Shown here: positions 51,847 through 59,988 of the stretch, in pieces | Layout: every line of letters starts with the position of its first letter | How positions within the stretch are numbered: position 1 is the first letter of the stretch | Origin: JAFDYH01 sp049840875 | GTDB lineage: Bacteria; Bacteroidota; Bacteroidia; Chitinophagales; Chitinophagaceae | DNA length: 64,000 nucleotides | Reading direction: 5' to 3' | Assembly (NCBI GenBank): GCA_049840875.1 | Contig: JASGJE010000011.1 | Span: forward strand, 1,178,001-1,242,000 | Position numbers and translations under genes: made by a program | Notes under the pieces: generated by a model | Databases searched by the model: none | What the model was told of the DNA's origin: nothing | The model's input: the letters and a program-made list of their open reading frames with translations, nothing else

Positions 51847-52233
51847 TCAATCTTCGAGGAAATCATCGAGATCTCTTCTCTCTTTTTTTGTAGGCCGGCC
51901 TATTTTACTTGGCCGTTTGCCGGTATGAAAGGTGGCAGCCTGGTATTGTATCCTTTCTATTTCTTCGGCCGGAGTTATATCGATGTAGTAATTGATCGCC
52001 TGCGAGTAAGCAACACGGTTGTACAATAGTTCCGCAACTTTTATTCGCCATCGTTTTGCTTCTGTTTTTACTTCGTATTCATCATCTACATTCACATGTT
52101 TTGAAGCCTTGGCCTGCGATCCATTGAATTTTACCTTACCTGTATCACATGCAGCGGCTGCCATCGTTCTTGTTTTAAAAAGCCGGATAGCCCAGAGATA
52201 TTTATCAAGTCGGAGTTTCTCTTTTTCAGGCAT
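51847..52233 (-). CDS. S4 RNA-binding protein (Hsp15-like)
   Basis: 128 residues with an S4 domain at the N-terminus (RLDKYLWAIRLFKTRTMAAAACDTGKVKFNG), as in Hsp15, which binds stalled 50S-nascent chain complexes. The basic C-terminus is PSKIGRPTKKERRDLDDFLED. It lies 17 bases after the stop of the frameshifted dipeptidase gene and is likely cotranscribed with it. Confidence 0.9.
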   Translation of the reverse strand: MPEKEKLRLDKYLWAIRLFKTRTMAAAACDTGKVKFNGSQAKASKHVNVDDEYEVKTEAKRWRIKVAELLYNRVAYSQAINYYIDITPAEEIERIQYQAATFHTGKRPSKIGRPTKKERRDLDDFLED

Positions 52234-52250
52234 GCTAATAAATGAACTTA

Positions 52251-53619
52251 CTAACTCTCTGCAAAATATTTATGGAAATAAGGTATCGTTTCGATACCCT
52301 TGTAAAAATTCTCCAGATTGAATTTTTCATTGGGGCTATGCAGATTATCGCTATCCAATCCAAACCCGAGAAAAACAATTTTCACTCCCAGTTCCTGTTC
52401 GAATAAAGCACAAATCGGAATACTCCCACCACCACGAACGGGAATTGGTTTCTTACCAAATGTTGCTTCAATCGCTTTTTCTGCAGCTTTATATCCTTTA
52501 CTGTCAATCGGTGTCATATACGGTTCACCACCGTGATGTAATGAGGCTTTTAAACTAATATACGATGGTGCGATTTTTTTTAAATGATTAATCAATAAGT
52601 CGGTAATCTTATTGCTGTCTTGATTTGGCACTAACCGCGCCGATATTTTCGCAAATGCTTTTGATGGTAATACTGTTTTCGCACCTTCGCCGATATAACC
52701 ACCCCAGATGCCATTCAATTCAAGAGTCGGGCGAATACCTGTTCTTTCGTTGGTGGAGTATCCTTTCTCTCCCCACACTTCTTTTATACCAAGATCATCT
52801 TTATATTCCTTTTCATCAAATGGCGCTTCTGCCATTAGCTTTCTTTCGGCATCTGTTGCTACTACTACATCATCATAAAATCCGGGTATCGTGATATGAT
52901 TATTCTCATCGTGCAGGGATGCAATCATTTTTGCCAGGATAGTAATTGGGTTTGCTACCGCGCCACCATATACTCCACTATGCAAATCACGGTTCGGACC
53001 AGTTACCTCCACTTCTATATAACTCAAGCCGCGAACACCCACATCCATCGATGGCGTATCCATACTTATCATCGCTGTATCGCTGATGAGTATTACATCC
53101 GCTTTTAGTAATTCTTTATTCTTTTTTACAAATTCCGGCAGATATACTGAACCAACTTCTTCTTCTCCCTCTATCAGAAATTTTATGTTAGTTGAAAGCG
53201 TGTTTGTTTTATTCATAATCTCCAGGGCCTTTACGTGCATATAGAACTGGCCTTTATCATCACAACTGCCTCGGGCAAAAATTTTTCCGTCTTTAATTAC
53301 TGGTTCAAAAGGTTCCGCTATTCCATAATTCCAGCGGATCGGCAGGTTGCACATCATAATGACCATAAACCAATACAGTTGGTTTTGAAGGATCAGTTAT
53401 TTTTTCACCATACACAATCGGGTGACCGCCGGTATTGATCACTTCGGCCTTATCGGCTCCAGCTTCCAATAAACGCTGCTTCACTACCTCAGCACATTTT
53501 TCCATATCCGCTTTATGTTCGCTTCTTGCACTTATCGAAGGGATACGAAGTAAATCGAGCAACTCATTCAAAAACCTTTCTTCATTTTTTTCCTGGTAAT
53601 CCTTCCAAACTGATGACAT
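52251..53619 (-). pseudogene. M20 dipeptidase interrupted by one frameshift
   Basis: The N-terminal frame (ATG at 53619) runs MSSVWKDYQEKNEERF to VYGHYDVQPADPLELWNSGTF and stops at 53305. The remaining frame continues with PFEPVIKDGKIFARGSCDDKGQ and ends at 52251. Removing one A of the GGAACC string (TT at 53313-53314 on plus) restores NSGPFEPVIKDGK exactly, giving 455 residues. Zinc ligands of M20 are all present: GHYDVQ, the Asp of SCDDKG, EGEEEVGS and HSGVYGGA. The enzyme would cleave dipeptides. The single indel is most simply an assembly error. Confidence 0.85.
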
Positions 53620-53664
53620 GTATTTCTATTTATAATAGCGAAGATAATTGAGTTTGCTTAACGT

Positions 53665-54864
53665 TCAACTCTGCCTTCTGTTCTTCCTTGTTGTAGAATG
53701 ACTATCACTTTCCTTCATCTTTAAAGTAACGGCTTTCGTCACCAATTTACTCCCGAAACGATCCTTTATTTCGTCTACCGTTTTATACAAGTTGAGCTTT
53801 TCTTCGCTGTTGTTAAAAATGTCCATTTGCATGGTAAAAGGAATCAACTGACTGAAGCGAACGCCCAATAAACGGACAGGCCGTTTCTTCTCCCATGCTT
53901 TGTTAAAGATATCTTTTGCTTTAGCAATCAACCGGTCATCGAGGGAAGTATAGTCTATTGTTTCCTGCCGGCTGATTGTTTCAAAATCAGAATAGCGAAC
54001 TTTCACAGTAATACAACCAGTCAGCTTTTCATCTTCTCTTAGTGAATACGCTGTCTTTTCCGTCAATCTCACTATTTCGCTATGCAGAAAGTTAATATCG
54101 GTTTTATCTTCTTCAAATGTATTTTCATGGCTCATACTTTTCTGTTCCCAATCGGTTTCGACGGTTGTTGACCCAATTCCCTGCGATTTATTCCATAATG
54201 ATTCGCCCCATTTTCCAAATTTCTCTTCCATAATCTTAAGGGAAAGTTTAGCTATGTCTTCGATCGTATGAATGCCGGCATTCTTTAACTGTATTTCTGT
54301 CTGCTTTCCAACGCCATTTATTTTTTCAACGGCGAGTGGCCATAGAAACTCCTTTTCTTTTCCATGCGGTATTTCTAAAAACCCATTTGGCTTAGCTTCA
54401 TTCGTTGCCATCTTGCTGATGAATTTTGCTGAAGACAATCCGCATGAAATTGGCAATCCTGTTTCTTTCTTTATAATCTCTCTTAGTTCTGTTGCATACT
54501 TGCTTACGCCAAAAAATTTATCCATGCCCGTGAGATCGCAGTAGAATTCATCAATTGAAGCCTTTTCAAAAAGCGGAACTTTTGAGGCGATGATATCCGT
54601 CACCCAACGGGAATATTTACTGTATTCGCCGCGACTACTGTTCGTAACTATTGCCTGCGGACAAAGCTGCATTGCTTTTTTCATTGGCATTGCTGAGTGA
54701 ATGCCGAATTTTCTTGCTTCGTAACTGCAAGCGGCTACCACGCCTCGTTCATAACCACCAACAAGTACAGGCTTGCCTTTTAATGCTGGATTATTGATTA
54801 TTTCTACAGAAACAAAGAATGAATCAAGGTCAAAATGGGCGATATACGGTTTTACTTCAGACAC
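53665..54864 (-). CDS. dinB: DNA polymerase IV
   Basis: 399 residues of a Y-family translesion polymerase. Motifs: AHFDLDSFFVSVE (catalytic Asp), CSYEARKFGIHSAMPM, KASIDEFYCDLT (SIDE), the helix-hairpin-helix region VEKINGVGKQTEIQLKNAGI, and the little-finger domain LLGVRFSQL. The start is a GTG at 54864; a TACCTTTA box lies seven bases upstream on the minus strand. There is no LexA-like operator visible, so SOS control is not evident. Length is normal, and a beta-clamp motif is not obvious at the C-terminus. Confidence 0.95.
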   Translation of the reverse strand: MSEVKPYIAHFDLDSFFVSVEIINNPALKGKPVLVGGYERGVVAACSYEARKFGIHSAMPMKKAMQLCPQAIVTNSSRGEYSKYSRWVTDIIASKVPLFEKASIDEFYCDLTGMDKFFGVSKYATELREIIKKETGLPISCGLSSAKFISKMATNEAKPNGFLEIPHGKEKEFLWPLAVEKINGVGKQTEIQLKNAGIHTIEDIAKLSLKIMEEKFGKWGESLWNKSQGIGSTTVETDWEQKSMSHENTFEEDKTDINFLHSEIVRLTEKTAYSLREDEKLTGCITVKVRYSDFETISRQETIDYTSLDDRLIAKAKDIFNKAWEKKRPVRLLGVRFSQLIPFTMQMDIFNNSEEKLNLYKTVDEIKDRFGSKLVTKAVTLKMKESDSHSTTRKNRRQS

Positions 54865-54871
54865 AAGTTTG

Positions 54872-54879
54872 TAAAGGTA
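54872..54879 (-). promoter_or_regulatory. -7-like box (TACCTTTA) of dinB
   Basis: On the minus strand the box ends seven bases before the GTG start. It flanks repeat element F on one side, as the box of the 158-residue gene does on the other. Confidence 0.45.
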
Positions 54880-54884
54880 AAATA

Positions 54885-54976
54885 AAGTCCGAAAGACGGT
54901 AAGTCGGAAGACCGGAAGAGAGAGTTTTAGAAAAGGGTCTTGCAGACTTTCTGTCTTCCTGACTTACGGACTTTCT
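54885..54976. repeat. Heptad/octad-phased inverted element F in a divergent promoter gap
   Basis: Left arm 54885-54920 has AAG-containing words recurring every 7-8 bases (AAGACGGT, then AAGTCGGA). Right arm 54944-54976 has CTT-containing words every 8 bases (CTTCCTGA, then CTTACGGA) and is a degenerate reverse complement of the left arm. The element fills the whole space between the -7 boxes of dinB and the 158-residue gene. Confidence 0.6.
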
Positions 54977-54978
54977 TT

Positions 54979-54986
54979 TATATTTG
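54979..54986 (+). promoter_or_regulatory. -7 promoter box (TATATTTG) four bases before ATG
   Basis: TATATTTG fits TAnnTTTG exactly, followed by GTTT and the ATG at 54991, another promoter-start fusion. Confidence 0.6.
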
Positions 54987-54990
54987 GTTT

Positions 54991-55467
54991 ATGCAACTCG
55001 AATGGCTCAAAACGGGTATTGGCCCGCTGAAGGATTTATTGACTTTCCTGAATAAAGAAAGTAAGACCAATGATGTTTTAAAAAAGCAAATCATCCGCGA
55101 ACTGAAAAACAATCTCAATATTTTCCACAATGCTTATCTCAATAATATTTCCCAGGATGTGATGATTGAAATGCTTACAAACGATTCCATAAAAGAAGCG
55201 ATCAAAAATAATTTTAAGTTTAAGAAATTAAAGGGCGGCCAAATTGAATTGAATAATATTTACGACGAACGTAACCGGAAATATGCCGGATGGACAAGCG
55301 AAAAGTTAATCGATAAGATTGATGAAAAAATTGAAGAGCTGAAAAACATCAGGAAGATGAATAATAATAGCGTGGAAAAAGTAAAAAATAATATCACGCT
55401 GATGTTAAGCAATCTTTATTACCGGATGAAATTGCTGGCAGATTTCATTCAATCAACAGGAAAATGA
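54991..55467 (+). CDS. Hypothetical helical protein, 158 aa
   Basis: A soluble, strongly charged, helix-rich protein (MQLEWLKTGIGPLKDLLTF at the start; coiled-coil-like SEKLIDKIDEKIEELKNI in the middle). No family is recognisable. The chosen start follows a perfect -7 box by four bases; the longer frame uses a TTG inside the repeat element. It overlaps the Crp-like gene by four bases (ATGA), so it may be a partner of that regulator. Confidence 0.7.
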   Translation: MQLEWLKTGIGPLKDLLTFLNKESKTNDVLKKQIIRELKNNLNIFHNAYLNNISQDVMIEMLTNDSIKEAIKNNFKFKKLKGGQIELNNIYDERNRKYAGWTSEKLIDKIDEKIEELKNIRKMNNNSVEKVKNNITLMLSNLYYRMKLLADFIQSTGK

Positions 55468-56051
55468 TGGAGCCGACAGAACAATTGCAACGATTTATTT
55501 TTGCCATTCAGCAATTGAAAGAAAACGAATGGCAACTATTCAGTGAAATATGGCAACCTTTTCAGTGCAAACGCAAAACAATTCTCACGGCAGCTGGTGA
55601 AACTGAAAAGCACTTGTATTTTGTTCTCGATGGTTTGCAACGTGCTTTTTATATCGGCGATGATCAGAAAGAAGCGACAATTGTTTTTACTTATCCGCCA
55701 TCCTTTTCAGGTGTTGCGGATTCTTTTCTTACCCAAACGCCTTCGAAATGTTTCTTTGAAACATTAACAACCAGCAAATTTTTACGCACTACCTATCGCC
55801 AACTGGAAGACTTAATGAATAAATATCCGTCTATACAGCAACTGGTATTGCGGTTAACGGCATTTGCACTGAAAGGTGTACTGGAACGACAAATAGAAAT
55901 TCAATGCTTTAGCGCTGAGGAGAAATTCAGGGCATTATTAAAACGAAGCCCGCATGTGTTGCAAATCATTCCGCATAAATATCTCGCTTCTTACCTGGGA
56001 ATAGATCCGGCTACGTTTAGTAAATTGCTGGGATCAGTAAGACTGAGTTAA
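55464..56051 (+). CDS. Crp/Fnr-type transcriptional regulator
   Basis: 195 residues with an N-terminal cyclic-nucleotide-like sensor domain (LTAAGETEKHLYFVLDGLQRAFY) and a short C-terminal helix-turn-helix (IPHKYLASYLGIDPATFSKLLG). The phosphate-binding cassette of true cAMP receptors is not conserved, so the ligand is unknown, as in most Bacteroidota members. It is translationally coupled to the upstream 158-residue gene. A second ATG follows immediately, giving a one-residue shorter protein. Confidence 0.88.
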   Translation: MMEPTEQLQRFIFAIQQLKENEWQLFSEIWQPFQCKRKTILTAAGETEKHLYFVLDGLQRAFYIGDDQKEATIVFTYPPSFSGVADSFLTQTPSKCFFETLTTSKFLRTTYRQLEDLMNKYPSIQQLVLRLTAFALKGVLERQIEIQCFSAEEKFRALLKRSPHVLQIIPHKYLASYLGIDPATFSKLLGSVRLS

Positions 56052-56154
56052 GAATCGTGAAACAGAAAACGTGAATGCTACATTTCTGAAAATCTTGGCG
56101 CAGGCAAAGATTTTCCAATTTTGAGCCGGGTAGTTTTGTTTTAAATTTAAAATC

Positions 56155-56781
56155 ATGAAATCATTTGACAGCAGGCTACTACTCGAACAGTTACAAGCCG
56201 ATACAAGACAATTATTACTCGCAGCAACTTACCTGCAAAAAGAAGATCCCGAAATATTATTGAATGCACCGGCGCCTGGTAAATGGAGCGTAACAGAGGT
56301 GTTGGAACACCTAAACAGTTATGGTCGATATTATTTACCGGCAATTGAAAAATCATTACAACAAAATAAACCAGCGAAAGAAAGATTTAAACCAGGCATG
56401 TTGGGCAATTATTTTACAAAGATTATGAAGCCGGGAGTTGGTGGAAAGATTGCCAATAAGATGAATGCCCCGAAAAATCATCGGCCTGCAGCAGACCTGG
56501 ATATAAAACCCGTACTGGATACTTTTATTAGTCAGCAGACACAACTGCTGGAATTATTGGAAACGGCGAAACAAAAAAATATTGCCGCCATTAAAACGCC
56601 AATCTCCATTTCAAAATTTATAAAATTAAAAGTTGGAGATACTTTCCGCTTTTTTATAGCTCACCAGCAACGGCATTTTTTACAGATAGCAAATGCGATA
56701 AGTGAATTGAAAAAGACTACAGGTAAATCTCCAGCAACCCCTCAGGCAATTCAACATTCACCTGTTTTTTCGAATGGTTGA
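56155..56781 (+). CDS. DinB-like helical bundle protein (DUF1569/DinB_2 type)
   Basis: 208 residues of a predicted four-helix bundle with the DinB-like metal histidines: one in VTEVLEHLNSYGRYYLP and a pair in FFIAHQQRHFLQIANAI. Members bind a divalent metal and some are thiol transferases. The 3' end overlaps rimM on the opposite strand by 65 bases. TAGTTTTG at 56131-56138 is a consensus -7 box upstream. Confidence 0.85.
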   Translation: MKSFDSRLLLEQLQADTRQLLLAATYLQKEDPEILLNAPAPGKWSVTEVLEHLNSYGRYYLPAIEKSLQQNKPAKERFKPGMLGNYFTKIMKPGVGGKIANKMNAPKNHRPAADLDIKPVLDTFISQQTQLLELLETAKQKNIAAIKTPISISKFIKLKVGDTFRFFIAHQQRHFLQIANAISELKKTTGKSPATPQAIQHSPVFSNG

Positions 56782-57232
56782 TCTTCTGAAGAAAACTTTC
56801 GTTCAGGGGGATCAGAACTTCTTTTCCTTTTATCTCGAGCCTGCAAAGAACCTGATGTGGCTGTTCGATCACTTCCAGTATTTCACCTAACGGTTCTGAA
56901 TGATTGATAATTGTATAGCCGAGTAAATTAATCGGGGCAGATTTTGCTGCGAATTTTTTAAAGTCTGCTTCATTGATCCAGACTTGCTTTTGTGACAGTT
57001 TAGCTGCCGCTTCGCGGGCATCAATTCCTTCAAGTTTTAAATAGATTTCCGTATCACTTTTTATTCTTGTTGATTGTACAAACCATGGGAGAAATGAGTC
57101 TTTTTTTTCTTCAATAAAAATAGCCTGCAAACCTTTCAGCGAAGTCTTTTTTCCGAGCTCATGATTTAACAGCAATTCACCTTTCAATCCGTGAACTGCT
57201 ACGATTTTTCCTATTTTGAAATATTCTGCCAT
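56717..57232 (-). CDS. rimM: Ribosome maturation factor RimM
   Basis: 171 residues with the RimM N-terminal barrel (YFKIGKIVAVHGLKGELLL) and the C-terminal PRC-like barrel (INLLGYTIINHSEPLGEILEV then VLIPLNESFL). It assists 30S head assembly with S19. It lies downstream of rpsP, but a strong terminator stands between them. Its 3' end is antisense to the DinB-like gene. Confidence 0.95.
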   Translation of the reverse strand: MAEYFKIGKIVAVHGLKGELLLNHELGKKTSLKGLQAIFIEEKKDSFLPWFVQSTRIKSDTEIYLKLEGIDAREAAAKLSQKQVWINEADFKKFAAKSAPINLLGYTIINHSEPLGEILEVIEQPHQVLCRLEIKGKEVLIPLNESFLQKINHSKKQVNVELPEGLLEIYL

Positions 57233-57304
57233 CGTTATTAAGAATTGGGCAAATTACTCGAAAAGATTTCTTTTTAATCCCCTTTAGGGGTTAGGGGTAT
57301 AAAA

Positions 57305-57330
57305 AAGGTGGCACTAAATAATGCCACCTT
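57305..57330 (-). terminator. Rho-independent terminator between rpsP and rimM
   Basis: AAGGTGGCA and TGCCACCTT form a perfect 9-bp stem with loop CTAAATAA, flanked by A and T runs. On the minus strand it lies 33 bases after the rpsP stop and would uncouple rimM from rpsP. Confidence 0.82.
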
Positions 57331-57363
57331 AAAAAACTTTTCAGGACGTCGTTGGTCAGGCTA

Positions 57364-57822
57364 TTAACCTTCACCACCTTCACGCTGAGGTCTCCTTTCG
57401 GTTCTCTCAGGGCGACGGCCACCAGCTTGGTAAGGTCTTCTTCCCCTTCTGGCTCTCATGGCTTCTTCCTGGCGTTTCTTGATCTGTGCGTCATGCTCCG
57501 TACTCCATTTCGTAAACTTGTCCATAGCAGTAGCCTGGTCGAAAAGACCAAGATCTACACCGCGCAACAGGTGTTTCAGGTAAAGTACTCCCTTAAAGCT
57601 GAGGATGCGGCGAACCGTATCTGTAGGCTGAGCGCCTTTGTGCAGCCACTCAAGCGCTTTCTGACGATCTAGCTGAATAGTAGCTGGAACAGTCAGTGGG
57701 TTGTAAGTACCTAATTTCTGAATGAATTTCCCATCACGGGGGCTACGTGCATCGGCAATAACGATGAAGTAGAAGGGTCTTTTTTTAGACCCATGACGTT
57801 GGAGTCTGATTTTGACAGCCAT
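57364..57822 (-). CDS. rpsP: 30S ribosomal protein S16 with basic C-terminal tail
   Basis: 152 residues. The first 85 are the standard S16 domain (MAVKIRLQRHGSKKRPFYF, then RSPRDGKFIQKLGTYNPL). The rest is an extension ending in an Arg/Gly-rich tail (RARRGRRPYQAGG), common in Bacteroidota S16 but absent from E. coli. The tail could contact rRNA. ffh lies upstream on the same strand, separated by repeat element G. Confidence 0.96.
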   Translation of the reverse strand: MAVKIRLQRHGSKKRPFYFIVIADARSPRDGKFIQKLGTYNPLTVPATIQLDRQKALEWLHKGAQPTDTVRRILSFKGVLYLKHLLRGVDLGLFDQATAMDKFTKWSTEHDAQIKKRQEEAMRARRGRRPYQAGGRRPERTERRPQREGGEG

Positions 57823-57967
57823 TTTAAATAGACATTTAAAGGCGATTAAAGAATAGGGTTATAATGCGGCAAAAATAAACTCTCAGCATCAAAATGCAAA
57901 TTTCTTTTTTTTAAATGGGCCTGATATACCGGTGAATAGGCCTGAACAGGTGTTAGTTACAAGAGAA

Positions 57968-58062
57968 GTTTAAGGTTTAATAGTTTAGTGTTTAATGTTC
58001 TCAATACGAAAAAATCACTACCCGTTCGCCAACCTTAAACCTTAAACTTTAAACACGAAACC
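57968..58062. repeat. Heptad-phased inverted element G between ffh and rpsP
   Basis: Left arm: four 7-base words starting at 57968, 57975, 57982 and 57989 (GTTTAAG is the first). Right arm: four words starting at 58032, 58039, 58046 and 58053 (ACCTTAA is the first and second). The arms are inverted relative to each other. The element ends three bases before the ffh stop codon at 58065. Confidence 0.65.
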
Positions 58063-58064
58063 TA

Positions 58065-59390
58065 TCATCTCTTCATCCCTGGCATCATTTTCCCAAACAT
58101 GCCCATTTTGTTCATGTTCTTCATCATGTCGCGCATTTGCTCAAACTGTTTCATAAATGCGTTTACTTCTCCTATATCTTTCCCTGCCCCTTTGGCTATA
58201 CGTTTGCGACGGCTTTGATCAATTACATCGGGATTGGCTCTTTCAAATGGTGTCATCGAATTGATCATTGCTTCAATGCCTTTGAATGAATCGTCGCTGA
58301 TATCAAGATCTTTTACCTGCTTACCAACACCGGGAATCATTCCAAGCAAATCTTTCATGTTACCCATCTTCTTGATCTGCTCCAGTTGGGTTTTAAAATC
58401 TGCAAAGTCAAATTGATTCTTGCGAATCTTCTTTTCCAGTTTTTTTGCTTCGACTTCGTCAAATTGCTGTTGCGCTTTCTCAACCAGCGACGTTATATCA
58501 CCCATGCCAAGAATACGCTGCGCCATACGTTCAGGATAGAACACATCCAGCGTATCCATTTTTTCACCACTACTGATGAATTTAATTGGCTTATTGACCG
58601 TGTATTTAATCGATAACGCCGCACCGCCTCTTGTATCACCATCGAGTTTTGTAAGCACCACGCCTGAAAAATTCAACCGATCATTAAATGCCTTTGCGGT
58701 ATTTACAGCATCCTGTCCCGTCATACTATCCACCACAAATAAAATCTCTTGAGGATTGACGGCTGATTTGATATTCGCAACCTCAGTCATCATCGCCTCA
58801 TCGATTGCAAGGCGACCGGCAGTATCGATGATAACTACATTCTTATTTTTACTTCTTGCTTCTTTTACCGCATTCTGAGCTATTGATACAGCATCTTTAT
58901 TTTCTAATTCAAGATGTACATCAACACCGATCTGCTCACCGAGTACACGCAATTGCTCCATCGCCGCAGGGCGATAAATATCCGCTGCAACGAGCATTGG
59001 TGAGAGACCTTTTCTTGTTTTAAGATAATTAGCCAGTTTACCGCTAAATGTCGTTTTACCGCTACCTTGTAACCCAGCTATTAAAATAACTGCAGGATTC
59101 CCTTTTGAATTAAACTCACTTTCCTGTCCGCCCATCAACTCTGCCAACTCATCTTTTACGATCTTGGTCATCAACTGACCAGGGCTGATAGCGTTGATTA
59201 CTTTTTCACCAACAGCTTTATCTTTTACGCGATCCGTAAATTCTTTCGCAATCTTGAAATTCACGTCAGCATCTACCAATGCGCGGCGTATTTCTTTTAC
59301 AGTAGCCGCCACATTCAATTCTGTAATTCTTCCCTGGCCTTTTAATTGTTTAAAGGCCGACTCTAACTTATCCGACAAACTCTCAAACAT
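58065..59390 (-). CDS. ffh: Signal recognition particle protein Ffh
   Basis: 441 residues, normal length. NG domain: G1 motif AGLQGSGKTTFSGKL, DTAGRLAIDEAMM and TKLDGDTRGGAALS. Methionine-rich M domain at the C-terminus (MRDMMKNMNKMGMFGKMMPG) for binding 4.5S RNA and signal peptides. It targets nascent membrane proteins through FtsY. The following gene on this strand is rpsP; the heptad element between them suggests separate transcripts. Confidence 0.97.
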   Translation of the reverse strand: MFESLSDKLESAFKQLKGQGRITELNVAATVKEIRRALVDADVNFKIAKEFTDRVKDKAVGEKVINAISPGQLMTKIVKDELAELMGGQESEFNSKGNPAVILIAGLQGSGKTTFSGKLANYLKTRKGLSPMLVAADIYRPAAMEQLRVLGEQIGVDVHLELENKDAVSIAQNAVKEARSKNKNVVIIDTAGRLAIDEAMMTEVANIKSAVNPQEILFVVDSMTGQDAVNTAKAFNDRLNFSGVVLTKLDGDTRGGAALSIKYTVNKPIKFISSGEKMDTLDVFYPERMAQRILGMGDITSLVEKAQQQFDEVEAKKLEKKIRKNQFDFADFKTQLEQIKKMGNMKDLLGMIPGVGKQVKDLDISDDSFKGIEAMINSMTPFERANPDVIDQSRRKRIAKGAGKDIGEVNAFMKQFEQMRDMMKNMNKMGMFGKMMPGMKR

Positions 59391-59584
59391 ACCAGCGATT
59401 GATTAATTATATTGAAACAAATAGATTCAGCGGTGAACACACCAGATTTACCAGCAAGCAACGCAGCTACGGCCGGCCCTGGTTAAGCCAGCAAAAGTAA
59501 GAATAGATCATGATTTTGAAGGTCAGTGGCGTAAAACCTTTTAACCATGCTTTTTTGATTAATCCGTTGATGAATACGAATGAA

Positions 59585-59773
59585 TTATGCTACATCCTTT
59601 GAAGAACGGATGTAGCAAAGAACTGCAATGCAGGAAGAAGAAATAACACCTATAGCCGCAAGAAACAGAATGATTAAACGATGCGCCTCGATCAATTCAG
59701 TAAGGAAAAGATATTCGCATACCAGCAGTAGCACAATCGCAGAAATGAATATTATGGAATGCTTTGTCTTCAT
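59585..59773 (-). CDS. Small two-helix membrane protein, 62 aa
   Basis: MKTKHSIIFISAIVLLLV starts the first helix, and a second follows in LIILFLAAIGVISSSCIAVL, with a short RSSKDVA tail. The chosen ATG at 59773 gives an N-in/C-in hairpin; the longer frame to 59821 runs through a terminator hairpin. I do not recognise a family. That hairpin ends about ten bases upstream, so expression may depend on read-through. Confidence 0.55.
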   Translation of the reverse strand: MKTKHSIIFISAIVLLLVCEYLFLTELIEAHRLIILFLAAIGVISSSCIAVLCYIRSSKDVA

Positions 59774-59784
59774 ATTTAAAAAAA

Positions 59785-59810
59785 GAAAGGGCCGCACCCG
59801 CAGCCCTTTA
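59785..59810 (-). terminator. Terminator-like hairpin just upstream of a small gene
   Basis: AAAGGGC and GCCCTTT flank a GC-rich CGC-type inner stem, followed on the minus strand by CTTTTTTT and then the ATG at 59773. It could end the LytTR transcript or attenuate the small gene. Confidence 0.6.
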
Positions 59811-59912
59811 CCCAAACCCAACTGCTAATGGGAGTTTACCTACATGACACGAGATCGTTGAATATTTTGAGTGAAAGGAATGCGTTTTCAAAAATCCTTA
59901 ATGAAGATATTC

Positions 59913-59938
59913 CGGAAAAAAGGGCTTTTCCGGATAAA
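59913..59938. terminator. Hairpin downstream of the LytTR regulator gene
   Basis: TCCGGAAAA and TTTTCCGGA form a perfect 9-bp stem with loop AAGGGC. It lies about 50 bases after the regulator stop and is the more likely terminator of that gene. Confidence 0.6.
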
Positions 59939-59988
59939 TAGTCGGCAGGCATTATCCATTCGCTAAAAAAGGGAAAATTGTCGGCGAA

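Noticed and set aside
54865..54990. Upstream TTG extension of the 158-residue gene
   Set aside because: It would be translated from repeat element F and cross the -7 box; the ATG at 54991 has a perfectly placed promoter box.
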